DNA of 64,000 bases from Butyricicoccus_B sp017886875 (GTDB lineage Bacteria; Bacillota; Clostridia; Oscillospirales; Butyricicoccaceae): positions 1,054,001-1,118,000 of the forward strand of contig OZ007036.1 in NCBI GenBank assembly GCA_963931655.1, given 5' to 3'. The position numbers and the translations under genes are program-made. The notes below the pieces were generated by a model. It made no database searches. It saw only the letters and a list, made by a program, of their open reading frames with translations, and was not told the origin of the DNA. Shown here piece by piece: positions 10,117 to 19,119 of this stretch (position 1 is the first letter of the stretch; each line of letters begins with the position of its first letter).

Positions 10117-11064
10117 TTATCCTCCAATACAAGTCATATTGCGTTTTATATACATATTTTCATTTAAATAATGGCGTTCAGGCTTAATATTAACAGCATC
10201 TTGTATACGTTTTTTGAGTAAATCCTCATTGTGCAAAACATCACAAAGATTTATTTCTATATCTGAATGTAAACAAGGTTTTAATTTACCATCAGCCGTA
10301 ATTCTTATGCGGTTGCAATCTGAACAAAAATTACAGCTCATAGGAGTTATAAGCCCTACCCTACCTTTTGCACCTTTAAGTTTATAATATTTAGCTGGTG
10401 CATGAGCATCTTGAATATCTATTTGTAAATCTTTTAGAATTTGAAATACGACATCTGCTTTTAAAAGATGATTTTCTGAATATTCTGCACACTGACCTAT
10501 TGGCATAAGTTCAATAAATCTTACATCTACATTGTGTTTTAGTGTGAGTTTTGCCAGATTTTCTATTTGTTTTTCGCTTATTCCCTTTATTAAAACAGAG
10601 TTTATCCTTATTGTGTCAAATCCTACATCTAAAGCGGTATAAAATCCCTCTAAAGCATTTTGTAAATCTGCACCAGTCAAAGCCTTATAATCCTTACTAT
10701 CAAGCGTATCAAGGCTTATATTTATATGTTTTATTCCAGCTTTTTTCAAATATATTGCATCATGTTTTAGTGTTGTACCATTTGTTGTTATAGCCCAGTC
10801 AATCGGTGCAAATGTGCAAACTTCATTTAAAAGCTTGATTATATTTTTACACATTAAAGGCTCACCGCCAGTAAAACGAATTTTATTTATCCCCAAAGAC
10901 AAAAGAGCTTTGACTATATTTTTAATTTGCTCATCTGAAAGCTCATTTGAATTTATAGAACAAAATCCATTAGGCATACAGTATTTACATTTTAGATTGC
11001 ATTTTTCTGTTAGAGAAATGCGAGCATATGTAATTTTTCTATTAAATTTATCAATCATATACAT
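10117..11064 (-). CDS. moaA: GTP 3',8-cyclase (molybdenum cofactor biosynthesis)
   Basis: Radical SAM enzyme that makes the first pterin intermediate of molybdenum cofactor. The N-terminal SAM cluster motif CNLKCKYC and the C-terminal second cluster CNFCSDCNR with ITADGKLKPCL are present. The chain ends in ...CIGG, the C-terminal Gly-Gly needed for activity in this family. I start at ATG 11064 (AAAGGGG five nt upstream); ATG 11058 is an alternative and the longer frame to 11091 lacks a ribosome binding site. No other moa/moe genes are in the window, so it stands alone between its own promoter and terminator. Confidence 0.93.
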   Translation of the reverse strand: MYMIDKFNRKITYARISLTEKCNLKCKYCMPNGFCSINSNELSDEQIKNIVKALLSLGINKIRFTGGEPLMCKNIIKLLNEVCTFAPIDWAITTNGTTLKHDAIYLKKAGIKHINISLDTLDSKDYKALTGADLQNALEGFYTALDVGFDTIRINSVLIKGISEKQIENLAKLTLKHNVDVRFIELMPIGQCAEYSENHLLKADVVFQILKDLQIDIQDAHAPAKYYKLKGAKGRVGLITPMSCNFCSDCNRIRITADGKLKPCLHSDIEINLCDVLHNEDLLKKRIQDAVNIKPERHYLNENMYIKRNMTCIGG

Positions 11065-11094
11065 ACATTCCCCTTTATAGTATATTTTCATTTT

Positions 11095-11123
11095 ATTATA
11101 CGCCCAAAATCAAATATTAACAA
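11095..11123 (-). promoter_or_regulatory. moaA promoter
   Basis: Minus strand TTGTTA (11118-11123), 17-nt spacer, TATAAT (11095-11100). It lies downstream of the terminator of the upstream small RNA, so moaA is transcribed on its own. Confidence 0.7.
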
Positions 11124-11257
11124 GCAAAAAATAAAACCACCGCATTAGCAGTGGCTTTACCTTGTTTCAGAAGAGGTGATTGAAACGGGACAAAAAAGAC
11201 TTAATCAAATACAAACTCAAGATATTTAATATCTTCCGCACAGAGTTTTTATTGACT
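11120..11257 (-). ncRNA. Probable small regulatory RNA between mfd and moaA
   Basis: An independent transcription unit without an ORF. A strong promoter TTGACA-N17-TAACAT (11287-11292 / 11264-11269, minus strand) predicts a start near 11257. The transcript ends at a hairpin CCACTGC-TAAT-GCGGTGG (11137-11154) followed by a T-rich tract, giving about 135 nt. Inside, a hairpin GTTTCA/TGAAAC presents an 11-nt loop containing CACCUC, the complement of Gram-positive Shine-Dalgarno sites. The promoter overlaps a perfect inverted repeat ATGTTAG / CTAACAT (11264-11283) that looks like an operator. No Rfam family was recognised by eye. Confidence 0.6.
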
Positions 11258-11263
11258 GACTAT

Positions 11264-11292
11264 ATGTTAGCATAGTCTAACATTCTTGTCAA
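11264..11292 (-). promoter_or_regulatory. Promoter with overlapping palindromic operator for the small RNA
   Basis: TTGACA at 11287-11292, 17-nt spacer, TAACAT at 11264-11269. The inverted repeat ATGTTAG-N6-CTAACAT spans the -10 and the spacer, where a repressor would block polymerase. Confidence 0.65.
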
Positions 11293-11324
11293 CAGTTTTT
11301 TGATATTTTTACTTAAATTTTTTA

Positions 11325-14300
11325 TTATTTTTCTTCTATTAAACTATACTTATCAATCAACTTTGAAGAAAGCTCAAGTGGTGTTTCTTTTTGATTAATT
11401 CTAATAGATAAATAAGGATTACTTCCTGCATTTAATAACAATCTGCCTTTAAATTCATCATCACCACATAAATATGACATTTTCATAATATCAGGTTTAA
11501 TGAAAGTAAAAATCAGCCTATCTTTTTGTTGACGAATTTCAGATACTCCCGCTTTAGATGCCTTAGACCTTAAAAGTGCAATATCCAAAAGTGCAACCGC
11601 TTCATTAGGTGGCTCACCATATCTATCAATAAGCTCATCAAGTATATCAGAATAGGAGTCTTTAGAACGAATAAGAGCAATTCTGCGGTATAAGTCCACA
11701 CGCTGACCAGCGTCAGGCACATAATCATTAGGCAGGTTTGCAGATACAGTTAAATCCGCTAAACATTCGGTGCGAACTTTTGGAGTTTCGCCTTTTTCTT
11801 CTAAAACAGCCTCCTCAAGTAGTTTTAAATATAAGTCATAACCTACGCTCATCATATGACCTGATTGCTCAGGACCTAATATATTACCAGCACCACGAAT
11901 TTCAAGGTCACGCATAGCGATTTTAAAACCAGAACCAAATTCAGCAAATTCTCTAATAGCAGATAAACGCTTTTGAGATATTTCGCTTAATATCTTACCT
12001 TTGCGATATGTCAAATAAGCAAATGCACGTCTTGGTGAGCGACCAACACGACCTCTAATCTGATGAAGTTGAGCAAGTCCCATATGGTCAGCATTTTCTA
12101 TAATAAGCGTGTTAGCATTTGCAATATCAATACCTGTTTCAATAATGGTTGTACATACAAGTATATCAATTTCACCATCAGCCATTTTAGTCATAGTGTT
12201 TGTGAGCTCACGTTGACTCATTTTACCATGAACAATACCGATTACACTATCTGGGAGTTTGCTTTGAATATAAGCCGCTGTTTCCTGTATATCTTCCACT
12301 ATATTGTGTAGATAGTAAACTTGACCACCTCTTGCAAGCTCTCTGCGTATAGCATCAAAAACAACAGGCTCATTATATTCTAATACATATGTTTGTACTG
12401 GGTGGCGGTCATGTGGTGGTTCTTCAATAGCAGACATATCACGAATACCAGACAAAGCCATATTAAGCGTTCTAGGTATAGGAGTAGCTGACAAAGTTAA
12501 TGTATCGACTTGCTTGCTTATCTCCTTTAGCTTTTCCTTATGAGATACACCGAAACGTTGTTCTTCATCTATTACCAGTAAACCCAAATCCTTAAATTTA
12601 ATATTCTTGTTAAATAACTTGTGAGTGCCAATAATTAAATCAATCATACCGCTTTCAAGCTGTTCTAAAATTTTCTTTTGCTCGCTTGCGGTTTTATAGC
12701 GTGAAATAAGCTCAATTTTAATAGGATAGCCTGCAAAACGATTTTGAGCAGTTAAAAAATGCTGACGAGCAAGCACAGTTGTAGGCACAAGAATAGCTGC
12801 TTGCTTATTTGCTAATATACATTTCATAACCGCACGGAGTGCAACTTCAGTTTTACCGAAACCAACATCACCACAAAGCAGCCTGTCCATTGGTCTATCC
12901 GACTCCATATCAGCCTTTATTTCTTCAATGCATTTTAACTGGTCATCAGTTTCTTCATAGGGAAAAGATTGTTCAAATTCAGCTTGCCATGCATCATCTC
13001 TTGGAAATGCAAAACCTTTTTGTCTTGCACGTTCAGCGTATAACTTAATAAGCCCCGCAGCAAGGTCTTTAGCTGCTGCTTTTGCCTTGGTTTTAGCCTT
13101 TGCCCAATCTGTTCCGCCAAGTTTATTAAGCTTAACACGTTCAGAGTTTTGACCACTGCCGATATATTTGGAAATTAAATCAAGGTTTGTTGCTGGAACA
13201 TAAAGAAAATCTGTGCCCGCAAAAGCGATTTTTACATAATCACGTTCTGCACCATCGACTTTCATTCTTTCCATACCAACAAAACGACCTATACCATGAT
13301 TTTCATGTACAACTAAATCACCAATGTTTAGGTCAGTATAACTTTTAACTCTATCACGATTAGATTTTTTAGCAGCTTTTTTTGCCCGCCTTGCAACAAG
13401 TTGACCTTCGGTTAAAACAGTAAGTTTACTTTGAGGCAAATCAAAACCTGCACTTATTGTACCTTGTCTAATTATAACCTCGCCCGCTTTTGGCATTTTA
13501 TTGGTTATTTTAGCAGTTATATTATGCTCTTCAAGTATTTGACGCATATTTTCACATCTAAGCTCTGAACCGCATAACACTACTACTCCCCTACCATCAT
13601 TTAAGTAAGAGGAAATATCACTTGCAGCCATATCAAGTTGACCACCATAAGCATTCATTTGCGGTATAGTGAAATTTAAAAGAGCTTTAGGTTCAAGCTC
13701 AGATACAGTATTTAAAAACGAGTCAAGTCTAATAACAGAAAATTTATTTAACACATCTGCAAGTTCTACAAATGATAAGCAGTAACCGCTATTTGGCGGA
13801 AGTTCTCCACGCTCTATAAGCGACTCAATATCATTTTGTATACGAATTGCAAAACCCTTACAGCTTTCACGCATACGAGAAGTGTCATCAATAAGAATTA
13901 TTGTGTCCTCTGGCAGATAATCAAGGGCTGTCGCTGGTTTTTTATAAATAAGCGGTAAATACTTATCAGCAGCAGCAAGTGTTTTATTTTGCTGTAAAAG
14001 CTCAATATCACGCTGTAAATTTTGCTCAAGTAAAGCATGTTTACGGCTACGGTTTCGACAAATCATGGTCAATTCCCTACATAATCCATCTATACCGCCA
14101 TCAGCCATATTAGGCAGTGTTTCAGCACAAGGCAAACATAACACACTTGATATTTTTGCACCTCTACGCTGAGAGCCTATATCAAAATAAGTTATTGAGT
14201 CTATCTCATCGCCCCAAAACTCAATACGCACAGGTGCTTTTTCTTGAGGTGGGAATATATCCAAAATACCACCTCTTATAGAGAATTGACCAGCACCCTC

Positions 14301-14798
14301 AACCTGAACCGAGCGTCTATAACCAGATGAAATAAGTTTCCCGCTTATATCATCTAAATTATAATTATCTCCTTCTGAAAGTGTTAATACAGCCTTTTTC
14401 AGCGTCTCAGGCGGAATAGTAAACTGACTTATAGCATTTGTAGATGAAACAATTAGCTTTTTACCTTCTATTAAACCCCAAAGAGCAGATATTCTTGCTT
14501 GGTCATATTGATGTGATGAAGACTCAACATCAAGCATAACAAAATCACGTTCGGGAACATTTAAAACTTCCTTTTCTGAAAATGCTGCAAGGTCATCACT
14601 TAAACGTTTTGTAGCAATTTGGTCATCTGTTAATATAAGCACTGGTCTGCTTGTTTCAATATGTAGTGCAGCTGCAAGCTGAGCTTTACTTACAGGCGGC
14701 AAACCTATTGTTAGTATAGGTGTGCTATTTGTTTTAAGGGAAGTAAATAACTGTTCGTATTCTTTTATTTTTGAAATACTAAGAGTAATATCCTGCAT
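11325..14798 (-). CDS. mfd: Transcription-repair coupling factor
   Basis: SF2 DNA translocase that removes stalled RNA polymerase and recruits UvrA. The 1157-aa protein has the usual order: N-terminal UvrB-like region, an RNAP-interacting CarD-like segment (IGDLVVHENHGIGRFVGMER), a helicase core with Walker A GDVGFGKTE (around residue 645), DEEQRF box and TATPIPRTL, and the C-terminal TRCF domain. The length is normal and no break is seen. It starts at ATG 14798 behind GGCAGGTG. The upstream nifU has its own terminator, so mfd is probably transcribed alone. Confidence 0.95.
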   Translation of the reverse strand: MQDITLSISKIKEYEQLFTSLKTNSTPILTIGLPPVSKAQLAAALHIETSRPVLILTDDQIATKRLSDDLAAFSEKEVLNVPERDFVMLDVESSSHQYDQARISALWGLIEGKKLIVSSTNAISQFTIPPETLKKAVLTLSEGDNYNLDDISGKLISSGYRRSVQVEGAGQFSIRGGILDIFPPQEKAPVRIEFWGDEIDSITYFDIGSQRRGAKISSVLCLPCAETLPNMADGGIDGLCRELTMICRNRSRKHALLEQNLQRDIELLQQNKTLAAADKYLPLIYKKPATALDYLPEDTIILIDDTSRMRESCKGFAIRIQNDIESLIERGELPPNSGYCLSFVELADVLNKFSVIRLDSFLNTVSELEPKALLNFTIPQMNAYGGQLDMAASDISSYLNDGRGVVVLCGSELRCENMRQILEEHNITAKITNKMPKAGEVIIRQGTISAGFDLPQSKLTVLTEGQLVARRAKKAAKKSNRDRVKSYTDLNIGDLVVHENHGIGRFVGMERMKVDGAERDYVKIAFAGTDFLYVPATNLDLISKYIGSGQNSERVKLNKLGGTDWAKAKTKAKAAAKDLAAGLIKLYAERARQKGFAFPRDDAWQAEFEQSFPYEETDDQLKCIEEIKADMESDRPMDRLLCGDVGFGKTEVALRAVMKCILANKQAAILVPTTVLARQHFLTAQNRFAGYPIKIELISRYKTASEQKKILEQLESGMIDLIIGTHKLFNKNIKFKDLGLLVIDEEQRFGVSHKEKLKEISKQVDTLTLSATPIPRTLNMALSGIRDMSAIEEPPHDRHPVQTYVLEYNEPVVFDAIRRELARGGQVYYLHNIVEDIQETAAYIQSKLPDSVIGIVHGKMSQRELTNTMTKMADGEIDILVCTTIIETGIDIANANTLIIENADHMGLAQLHQIRGRVGRSPRRAFAYLTYRKGKILSEISQKRLSAIREFAEFGSGFKIAMRDLEIRGAGNILGPEQSGHMMSVGYDLYLKLLEEAVLEEKGETPKVRTECLADLTVSANLPNDYVPDAGQRVDLYRRIALIRSKDSYSDILDELIDRYGEPPNEAVALLDIALLRSKASKAGVSEIRQQKDRLIFTFIKPDIMKMSYLCGDDEFKGRLLLNAGSNPYLSIRINQKETPLELSSKLIDKYSLIEEK

Positions 14799-14856
14799 TG
14801 AATTTTTTCACCTGCCTTTAAAATAATTTTATCATTAAATACACAAAAATATAGGC

Positions 14857-14888
14857 ATAAAAGGGCAGATTTCAAAAAATCTGCCCTT
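14857..14888 (-). terminator. Intrinsic terminator after nifU-like gene
   Basis: Stem AAGGGCAGATT / AATCTGCCCTT just past the stop codon at 14908, followed by a short T run on the minus strand. Confidence 0.75.
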
Positions 14889-14907
14889 GAATTTTACTTA
14901 TAAAATT

Positions 14908-15351
14908 TTAGTGATGGTCACAGTGACAGTTAGCACAATCAGCGGTGCAACCCAGAATTGGTTCTGGGTCTTTGCCCATCTTGCGATAATAATCAGCGAT
15001 TGCAGAGCGTAGAGCCTCCTCAGCCAGTACAGAGCAATGCATTTTTACTGGTGGTAGACCGTCAAGAGCCTCAGCAACAGCCTTATTAGTTAGCTTTAAA
15101 GCCTCCTCGATTGTCTTACCCTTTACCATTTCGGTAGCCATAGAGCTAGTAGCAATAGCAGCACCACAGCCAAAGGTTTTAAATTTAACGTCCTCAATAA
15201 CGCCATCATCAGAAACCTTTAGATAGATTTTCATAATATCGCCACACTTAGCGTTGCCTACTTCACCGATACCATTAGCATCTGGTAGTTCACCAACATT
15301 ACGAGGGTTAGAAAAATGGTCATAGACCTTTTCGCTGTATTCCATAGCCAT
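14908..15351 (-). CDS. nifU: Iron-sulfur cluster assembly scaffold, NifU/IscU type
   Basis: Scaffold on which Fe-S clusters are built with sulfur from the adjacent cysteine desulfurase. The 147-aa protein carries the three conserved cysteines C36 (AKCGD), C62 (FGCGAA) and C106 (MHCSVL) plus D38. It ends in an extra Cys/His tail (GCTADCANCHCDHH) that could bind metal. It lacks the C-terminal Nfu domain of full nitrogenase NifU, as usual in Clostridia. It lies 42 nt downstream of nifS and is clearly in the same operon. ATG 15351 follows AAAGGAGA. Confidence 0.92.
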   Translation of the reverse strand: MAMEYSEKVYDHFSNPRNVGELPDANGIGEVGNAKCGDIMKIYLKVSDDGVIEDVKFKTFGCGAAIATSSMATEMVKGKTIEEALKLTNKAVAEALDGLPPVKMHCSVLAEEALRSAIADYYRKMGKDPEPILGCTADCANCHCDHH

Positions 15352-15393
15352 AATAAATAATCTCCTTTATGAGTAAAAATCAAGATAATAATT

Positions 15394-16608
15394 TTAGTGA
15401 GAATGAAGTTCACTTGCTGCTGTCAAATTTGGCTTACCATTTTCCCAAACAGGGCTCATTTCACGCAGACCAGCGACAACTTCTGTTACTTTTTCTATCA
15501 AATAATCCACATCTTCCTCTGTGTTTTGCTCTCCAAGTGTTAAACGTAGAGAACCATGAGCAATTTCATGAGGTAAACCAATAGCCATTAACACATGAGA
15601 AGGGTCAAGAGAACCAGTCGAACAAGCAGAACCAGTCGAACCACAAATACCAGCGAAATCAAGTCTTAAAATAAGACCTTCACCCTCGATTGCTTCAAAT
15701 ACAAAAGAAGCAGTACCTGGAAGACGGTTTTCTGGGTCGCCAGTGTAATGTGTATAAGGTACATTTTCCATAATGCCCTTAACAAGCTTGTCTGTTAAGC
15801 TCTTTACATAGCTCATCTTTTCATCTAAATTTGCACCGCAAGCGTCTGTGATAGCTTGACCTAAACCAACCATACCTGCTACATTTTCAGTACCAGAGCA
15901 AAGCCCCTTTTCTTGACCTCCGCCATAAACCAGTGGTTTAAGTGCAATACCCTTACGGCAATATAGAGCACCGATACCCTTAGGACCTCTAAATTTATGA
16001 GCAGAAAGGCTTAACATATCAATACCCATTTCCTGAACGTCAATATGCATATGACCAACAGCTTGTACAGCATCAGTATGGAACACTGCACCATGAGCAT
16101 GAGCGATTTCAGCAATCTCACGGATAGGCTGAATAGTGCCGATTTCATTGTTAGCAGCCATAATAGTAACTAAAGCGGTTTTATCAGAGATAACGCTTTT
16201 TAGCTGCTCAAGGTCAACTCTACCAAGATTATCTACATTTAGATAAGTTACAGTGAAACCTTCTTTTTCAAGAGCTTCACAAGTATATAAAACCGCATGA
16301 TGTTCGATACGAGAAGTAATTATATGAGTTCTGCCTTTAGCAGATAAACCTTTCATAAAACCAGTGATAGCAAGGTTGTCAGCTTGAGAGCCGCCACCAG
16401 TGAAAATAATTTCTGATGGGTCAGCCGCATTAATAGCAGTAGCAACTTGCTTTCTAGCGTTTTGCATAGCTCCACGTGCTTTATTGCCAAATCTATATAG
16501 AGAAGATGGGTTACCATAGTTCTCTGTTAGAAAAGGCTGCATTGCATTATATACAGTTTTGGACATAGGGGTTGTAGCCGCATTGTCCGCATAAACGAAA
16601 CGTGACAT
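15394..16608 (-). CDS. nifS: Cysteine desulfurase, NifS/IscS type
   Basis: PLP enzyme that takes sulfur from cysteine for Fe-S cluster assembly. The 404-aa protein starts MSRFVYADNAATTPMS. The PLP lysine lies in SLSAHKFRGPKGIGALY (around residue 204), the histidine in TDAVQAVGH, and the catalytic cysteine in SACSTGSLDPSHVL (around residue 330). It is first in a two-gene operon with the nifU-like scaffold; no IscR-type regulator is adjacent. A promoter TTGAAA-N18-TATATT is visible at 16651-16680 (minus). Confidence 0.94.
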   Translation of the reverse strand: MSRFVYADNAATTPMSKTVYNAMQPFLTENYGNPSSLYRFGNKARGAMQNARKQVATAINAADPSEIIFTGGGSQADNLAITGFMKGLSAKGRTHIITSRIEHHAVLYTCEALEKEGFTVTYLNVDNLGRVDLEQLKSVISDKTALVTIMAANNEIGTIQPIREIAEIAHAHGAVFHTDAVQAVGHMHIDVQEMGIDMLSLSAHKFRGPKGIGALYCRKGIALKPLVYGGGQEKGLCSGTENVAGMVGLGQAITDACGANLDEKMSYVKSLTDKLVKGIMENVPYTHYTGDPENRLPGTASFVFEAIEGEGLILRLDFAGICGSTGSACSTGSLDPSHVLMAIGLPHEIAHGSLRLTLGEQNTEEDVDYLIEKVTEVVAGLREMSPVWENGKPNLTAASELHSH

Positions 16609-16650
16609 TTATTATGTCGCCTCCTTGTGGCGTATCATTTGTTTTTCTTT

Positions 16651-16680
16651 AATATACACCTAAATGGTATGATATTTCAA
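16651..16680 (-). promoter_or_regulatory. Putative nifS promoter
   Basis: Minus strand TTGAAA (16675-16680), 18-nt spacer, TATATT (16651-16656), about 40 nt upstream of the nifS start. Confidence 0.5.
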
Positions 16681-16810
16681 GCTAAATTAAATATAAATTT
16701 TTTTATTTTAATAAGCTTATTTTAGGCATGTTTATTTATATTATGCCATATAGAATTAAGTTTACTACAAAAGTATAAAAATTGCAATCTTTCATATATA
16801 AACAAATATA

Positions 16811-16845
16811 AAAAAGTGATGGGTTTATTTAAAACTCATCACTTA
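16811..16845 (-). terminator. Intrinsic terminator after pyrG
   Basis: Stem AAGTGATG.GTTT / AAAC.CATCACTT (one mismatch) followed by a T run on the minus strand, directly behind the pyrG stop codon. Confidence 0.8.
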
Positions 16846-16853
16846 AATAGTGT

Positions 16854-18455
16854 TTATTTTTTATTTTTACCAGCAGCAGAAATAAAAGCATAAAAAAGCG
16901 GGTGTGCATGGTTAGGGCGTGATTTAAATTCTGGGTGAAACTGCACCGCTACATAAAATGGGTGGTCTTTGATTTCCACAGTTTCAACTAAAGCACCAGA
17001 TGGTGAAGTGCCCGAAATAGTAAGCCCTGCATTTTCAAGTTCCTCTCTGTAAACATTCTGAAATTCATAACGGTGACGATGTCTTTCAGATATATTTTCA
17101 CTTTTATAAGCATTAGACATAATAGTGTTTGGCTTTATTGTGCAAGGATAAGCACCTAAACGCATAGTTCCGCCTTTATCTGAAATTTCCTGCTGGTGCT
17201 CCATAAGACCGATTACAGGGTGAGTTGTGTTCTGGTCAAATTCTGTTGAATTTGCATCAGTCCAACCTAGCACACTTCTAGCATAGGCAATAACAGCAAT
17301 TTGCATACCAAGGCAAATGCCAAAGTATGGAATATTATGTTTTCTTGCATAAGTAGCTGCATAAATCATACCGTCAATACCTCTGCCGCCAAATCCTCCA
17401 GGTAAAATAATACCATCAACATCACCTAAAAGACAATCAGCAGTCGCATCATTGATTTCTTCAGAGTCAACCCAAGAAATATCGACAAAATGCCCTGTTT
17501 CATAGCCTGCATGTTGAAGTGCCTCAGCTACTGATAAATATGCATCATGAAGTTTAACGTACTTACCTACCAGAGCGATTTTAACACGTTCTTTTCTTGC
17601 GTCAATGCGTTTTAACATATCAGTCCATTCGGATAAATCTGGCTCTTTAGCATCTATTGAAAGTTCCCTGCAAACAATATCAGATAAATGTGATTGCTCA
17701 AGCATTAAAGGAGCACGATAAAGCACAGAAACAGTGCTATTTTCAATAACACAATCTGGACGCACATTACAAAAAAGTGAGATTTTATCTCTAATTTCCT
17801 GCTCAAGTGGTCTATCTGTACGACAAATAATTAAATCTGGCTGTATACCAAGACTTCTAAGCTCTTTAACAGAATGTTGAGTTGGTTTACTTTTTGGCTC
17901 ATCAGAACCAGATATATAAGGCACATAAGTTACATGCATAAATAAGCAATTTCTTCTGCCTACTTCTGCCGATACTTGGCGAATTGCCTCTAAAAATGGC
18001 TGTGATTCAATATCGCCTGTTGTTCCTCCTATTTCGGTTATAACAACATCAGCATTTGTCTTTTCACCTACCGAATAAATAAAAGATTTGATTTCTCCTG
18101 TTATATGCGGGATAACCTGAACGGTTTCGCCTAAATATTCACCAGCACGTTCTTTAGTAAGCACATTCCAATAAACTTTACCAGTTGTAAGGTTAGAATA
18201 TCTATTTAAATCCTCATCAATAAATCTTTCATAATGGCCTAAATCAAGGTCGGTTTCTGCACCATCTTCAGTTACAAAAACCTCGCCATGCTGAAATGGA
18301 CTCATAGTTCCAGGGTCTACATTGATATAAGGGTCTAATTTTTGAGCTGCAACTTTTAGACCTCTGCTTTTAAGCAGTCTACCAAGAGATGCAGCAGTAA
18401 TACCTTTACCAAGGCCAGAAACAACGCCACCAGTAACAAAAATATATTTAGTCAT
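16854..18455 (-). CDS. pyrG: CTP synthase
   Basis: Makes CTP from UTP with ammonia from glutamine. The 533-aa protein has the N-terminal synthetase domain (TKYIFVTGGVVSGLGKG, QKLDPYINVDPGTMSP) and a C-terminal class I glutamine amidotransferase with the nucleophile in PYFGICLGMQIA and the histidine in VAVQFHPEF. Length and motifs are normal. It lies only 22 nt downstream of the ANTAR regulator gene, so it may be read through from the nitrogen operon, which would link CTP synthesis, a glutamine consumer, to nitrogen supply. That link is inference. Confidence 0.96.
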   Translation of the reverse strand: MTKYIFVTGGVVSGLGKGITAASLGRLLKSRGLKVAAQKLDPYINVDPGTMSPFQHGEVFVTEDGAETDLDLGHYERFIDEDLNRYSNLTTGKVYWNVLTKERAGEYLGETVQVIPHITGEIKSFIYSVGEKTNADVVITEIGGTTGDIESQPFLEAIRQVSAEVGRRNCLFMHVTYVPYISGSDEPKSKPTQHSVKELRSLGIQPDLIICRTDRPLEQEIRDKISLFCNVRPDCVIENSTVSVLYRAPLMLEQSHLSDIVCRELSIDAKEPDLSEWTDMLKRIDARKERVKIALVGKYVKLHDAYLSVAEALQHAGYETGHFVDISWVDSEEINDATADCLLGDVDGIILPGGFGGRGIDGMIYAATYARKHNIPYFGICLGMQIAVIAYARSVLGWTDANSTEFDQNTTHPVIGLMEHQQEISDKGGTMRLGAYPCTIKPNTIMSNAYKSENISERHRHRYEFQNVYREELENAGLTISGTSPSGALVETVEIKDHPFYVAVQFHPEFKSRPNHAHPLFYAFISAAGKNKK

Positions 18456-18477
18456 AACAGGAAGTTCCTTTCATTTT

Positions 18478-19053
18478 TCATTCTTTTGAATGAATACCAA
18501 TAAGTTCGTTTGCAACATCACGTTTAGTCTGTCTGGTATCCATAGCACGTTTTTCAATATAAGCGTGTGCTTCTGGCTCTGTCATTTTACAACATTCAAT
18601 AAGCACACATTTTGCACGATTTATAATGCGTAAATCATCAAGTCTTATGCGAATTTTTCTATTTTCTGCTTTGAGACTGTTTAATTTACGATATATAGCA
18701 AGTGCATGACGGATAGAAAGCGAAAGTCTAACGGGTGAAAGCGGTTTGGGGAGCACAATAACACCATCATCTATAACGCTATCTGAGACATCTTCAAATA
18801 TATCTGATTTTACAAGCAGTAAAACACCAATTCCGGATTGTTCAGCTATAAACTGTGCAAGTTCTGCACCAAATTCATCTGCAAGTGGTGCATTTATAAT
18901 AACAAGTGAATAATCAGTTTCTGAAATTTTTCGTCTTACATCTTTACCATTTGATAGCCATACACTTGAGATTTTGGAATAACAGCTACAAATTGCCTTT
19001 GTCAGTGCATGATAGCTTTTTTCTGTAGCTGTTATAATAAGTACCTGCTCCAC
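18478..19053 (-). CDS. ANTAR-domain RNA-binding antiterminator
   Basis: About 190 aa: an N-terminal receiver-like domain and a C-terminal ANTAR helical domain (about residues 135-190, with ALAIYRKLNSLKAENRKIRIR, then IINRAKCVLIECCKMTEPEAHAYIEKRAMDTRQ). ANTAR proteins bind hexaloop hairpins in leader RNAs and prevent termination. The receiver has lost the phosphorylatable aspartate at its usual place (LVIINAPLAD, Asn instead of Asp) but keeps the lysine (LPKPL), so it probably senses something other than phosphorylation. It is encoded at the end of the glutamate synthase/glnA operon. GTG 19053 fits the GGGGGGA site better than TTG 19059. Confidence 0.88.
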   Translation of the reverse strand: MEQVLIITATEKSYHALTKAICSCYSKISSVWLSNGKDVRRKISETDYSLVIINAPLADEFGAELAQFIAEQSGIGVLLLVKSDIFEDVSDSVIDDGVIVLPKPLSPVRLSLSIRHALAIYRKLNSLKAENRKIRIRLDDLRIINRAKCVLIECCKMTEPEAHAYIEKRAMDTRQTKRDVANELIGIHSKE

Positions 19054-19119
19054 AAACAATCCCCCCTTGGAAATTACTATAAGAGCATAAAAAATGAAAA
19101 AACTCTCCCCTTATAAAAC

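Noticed and set aside
11120..11257. Moco riboswitch for moaA
   Set aside because: The segment ends in a terminator followed by a separate moaA promoter and lacks the G-rich core I would expect of that riboswitch; kept as an sRNA candidate.
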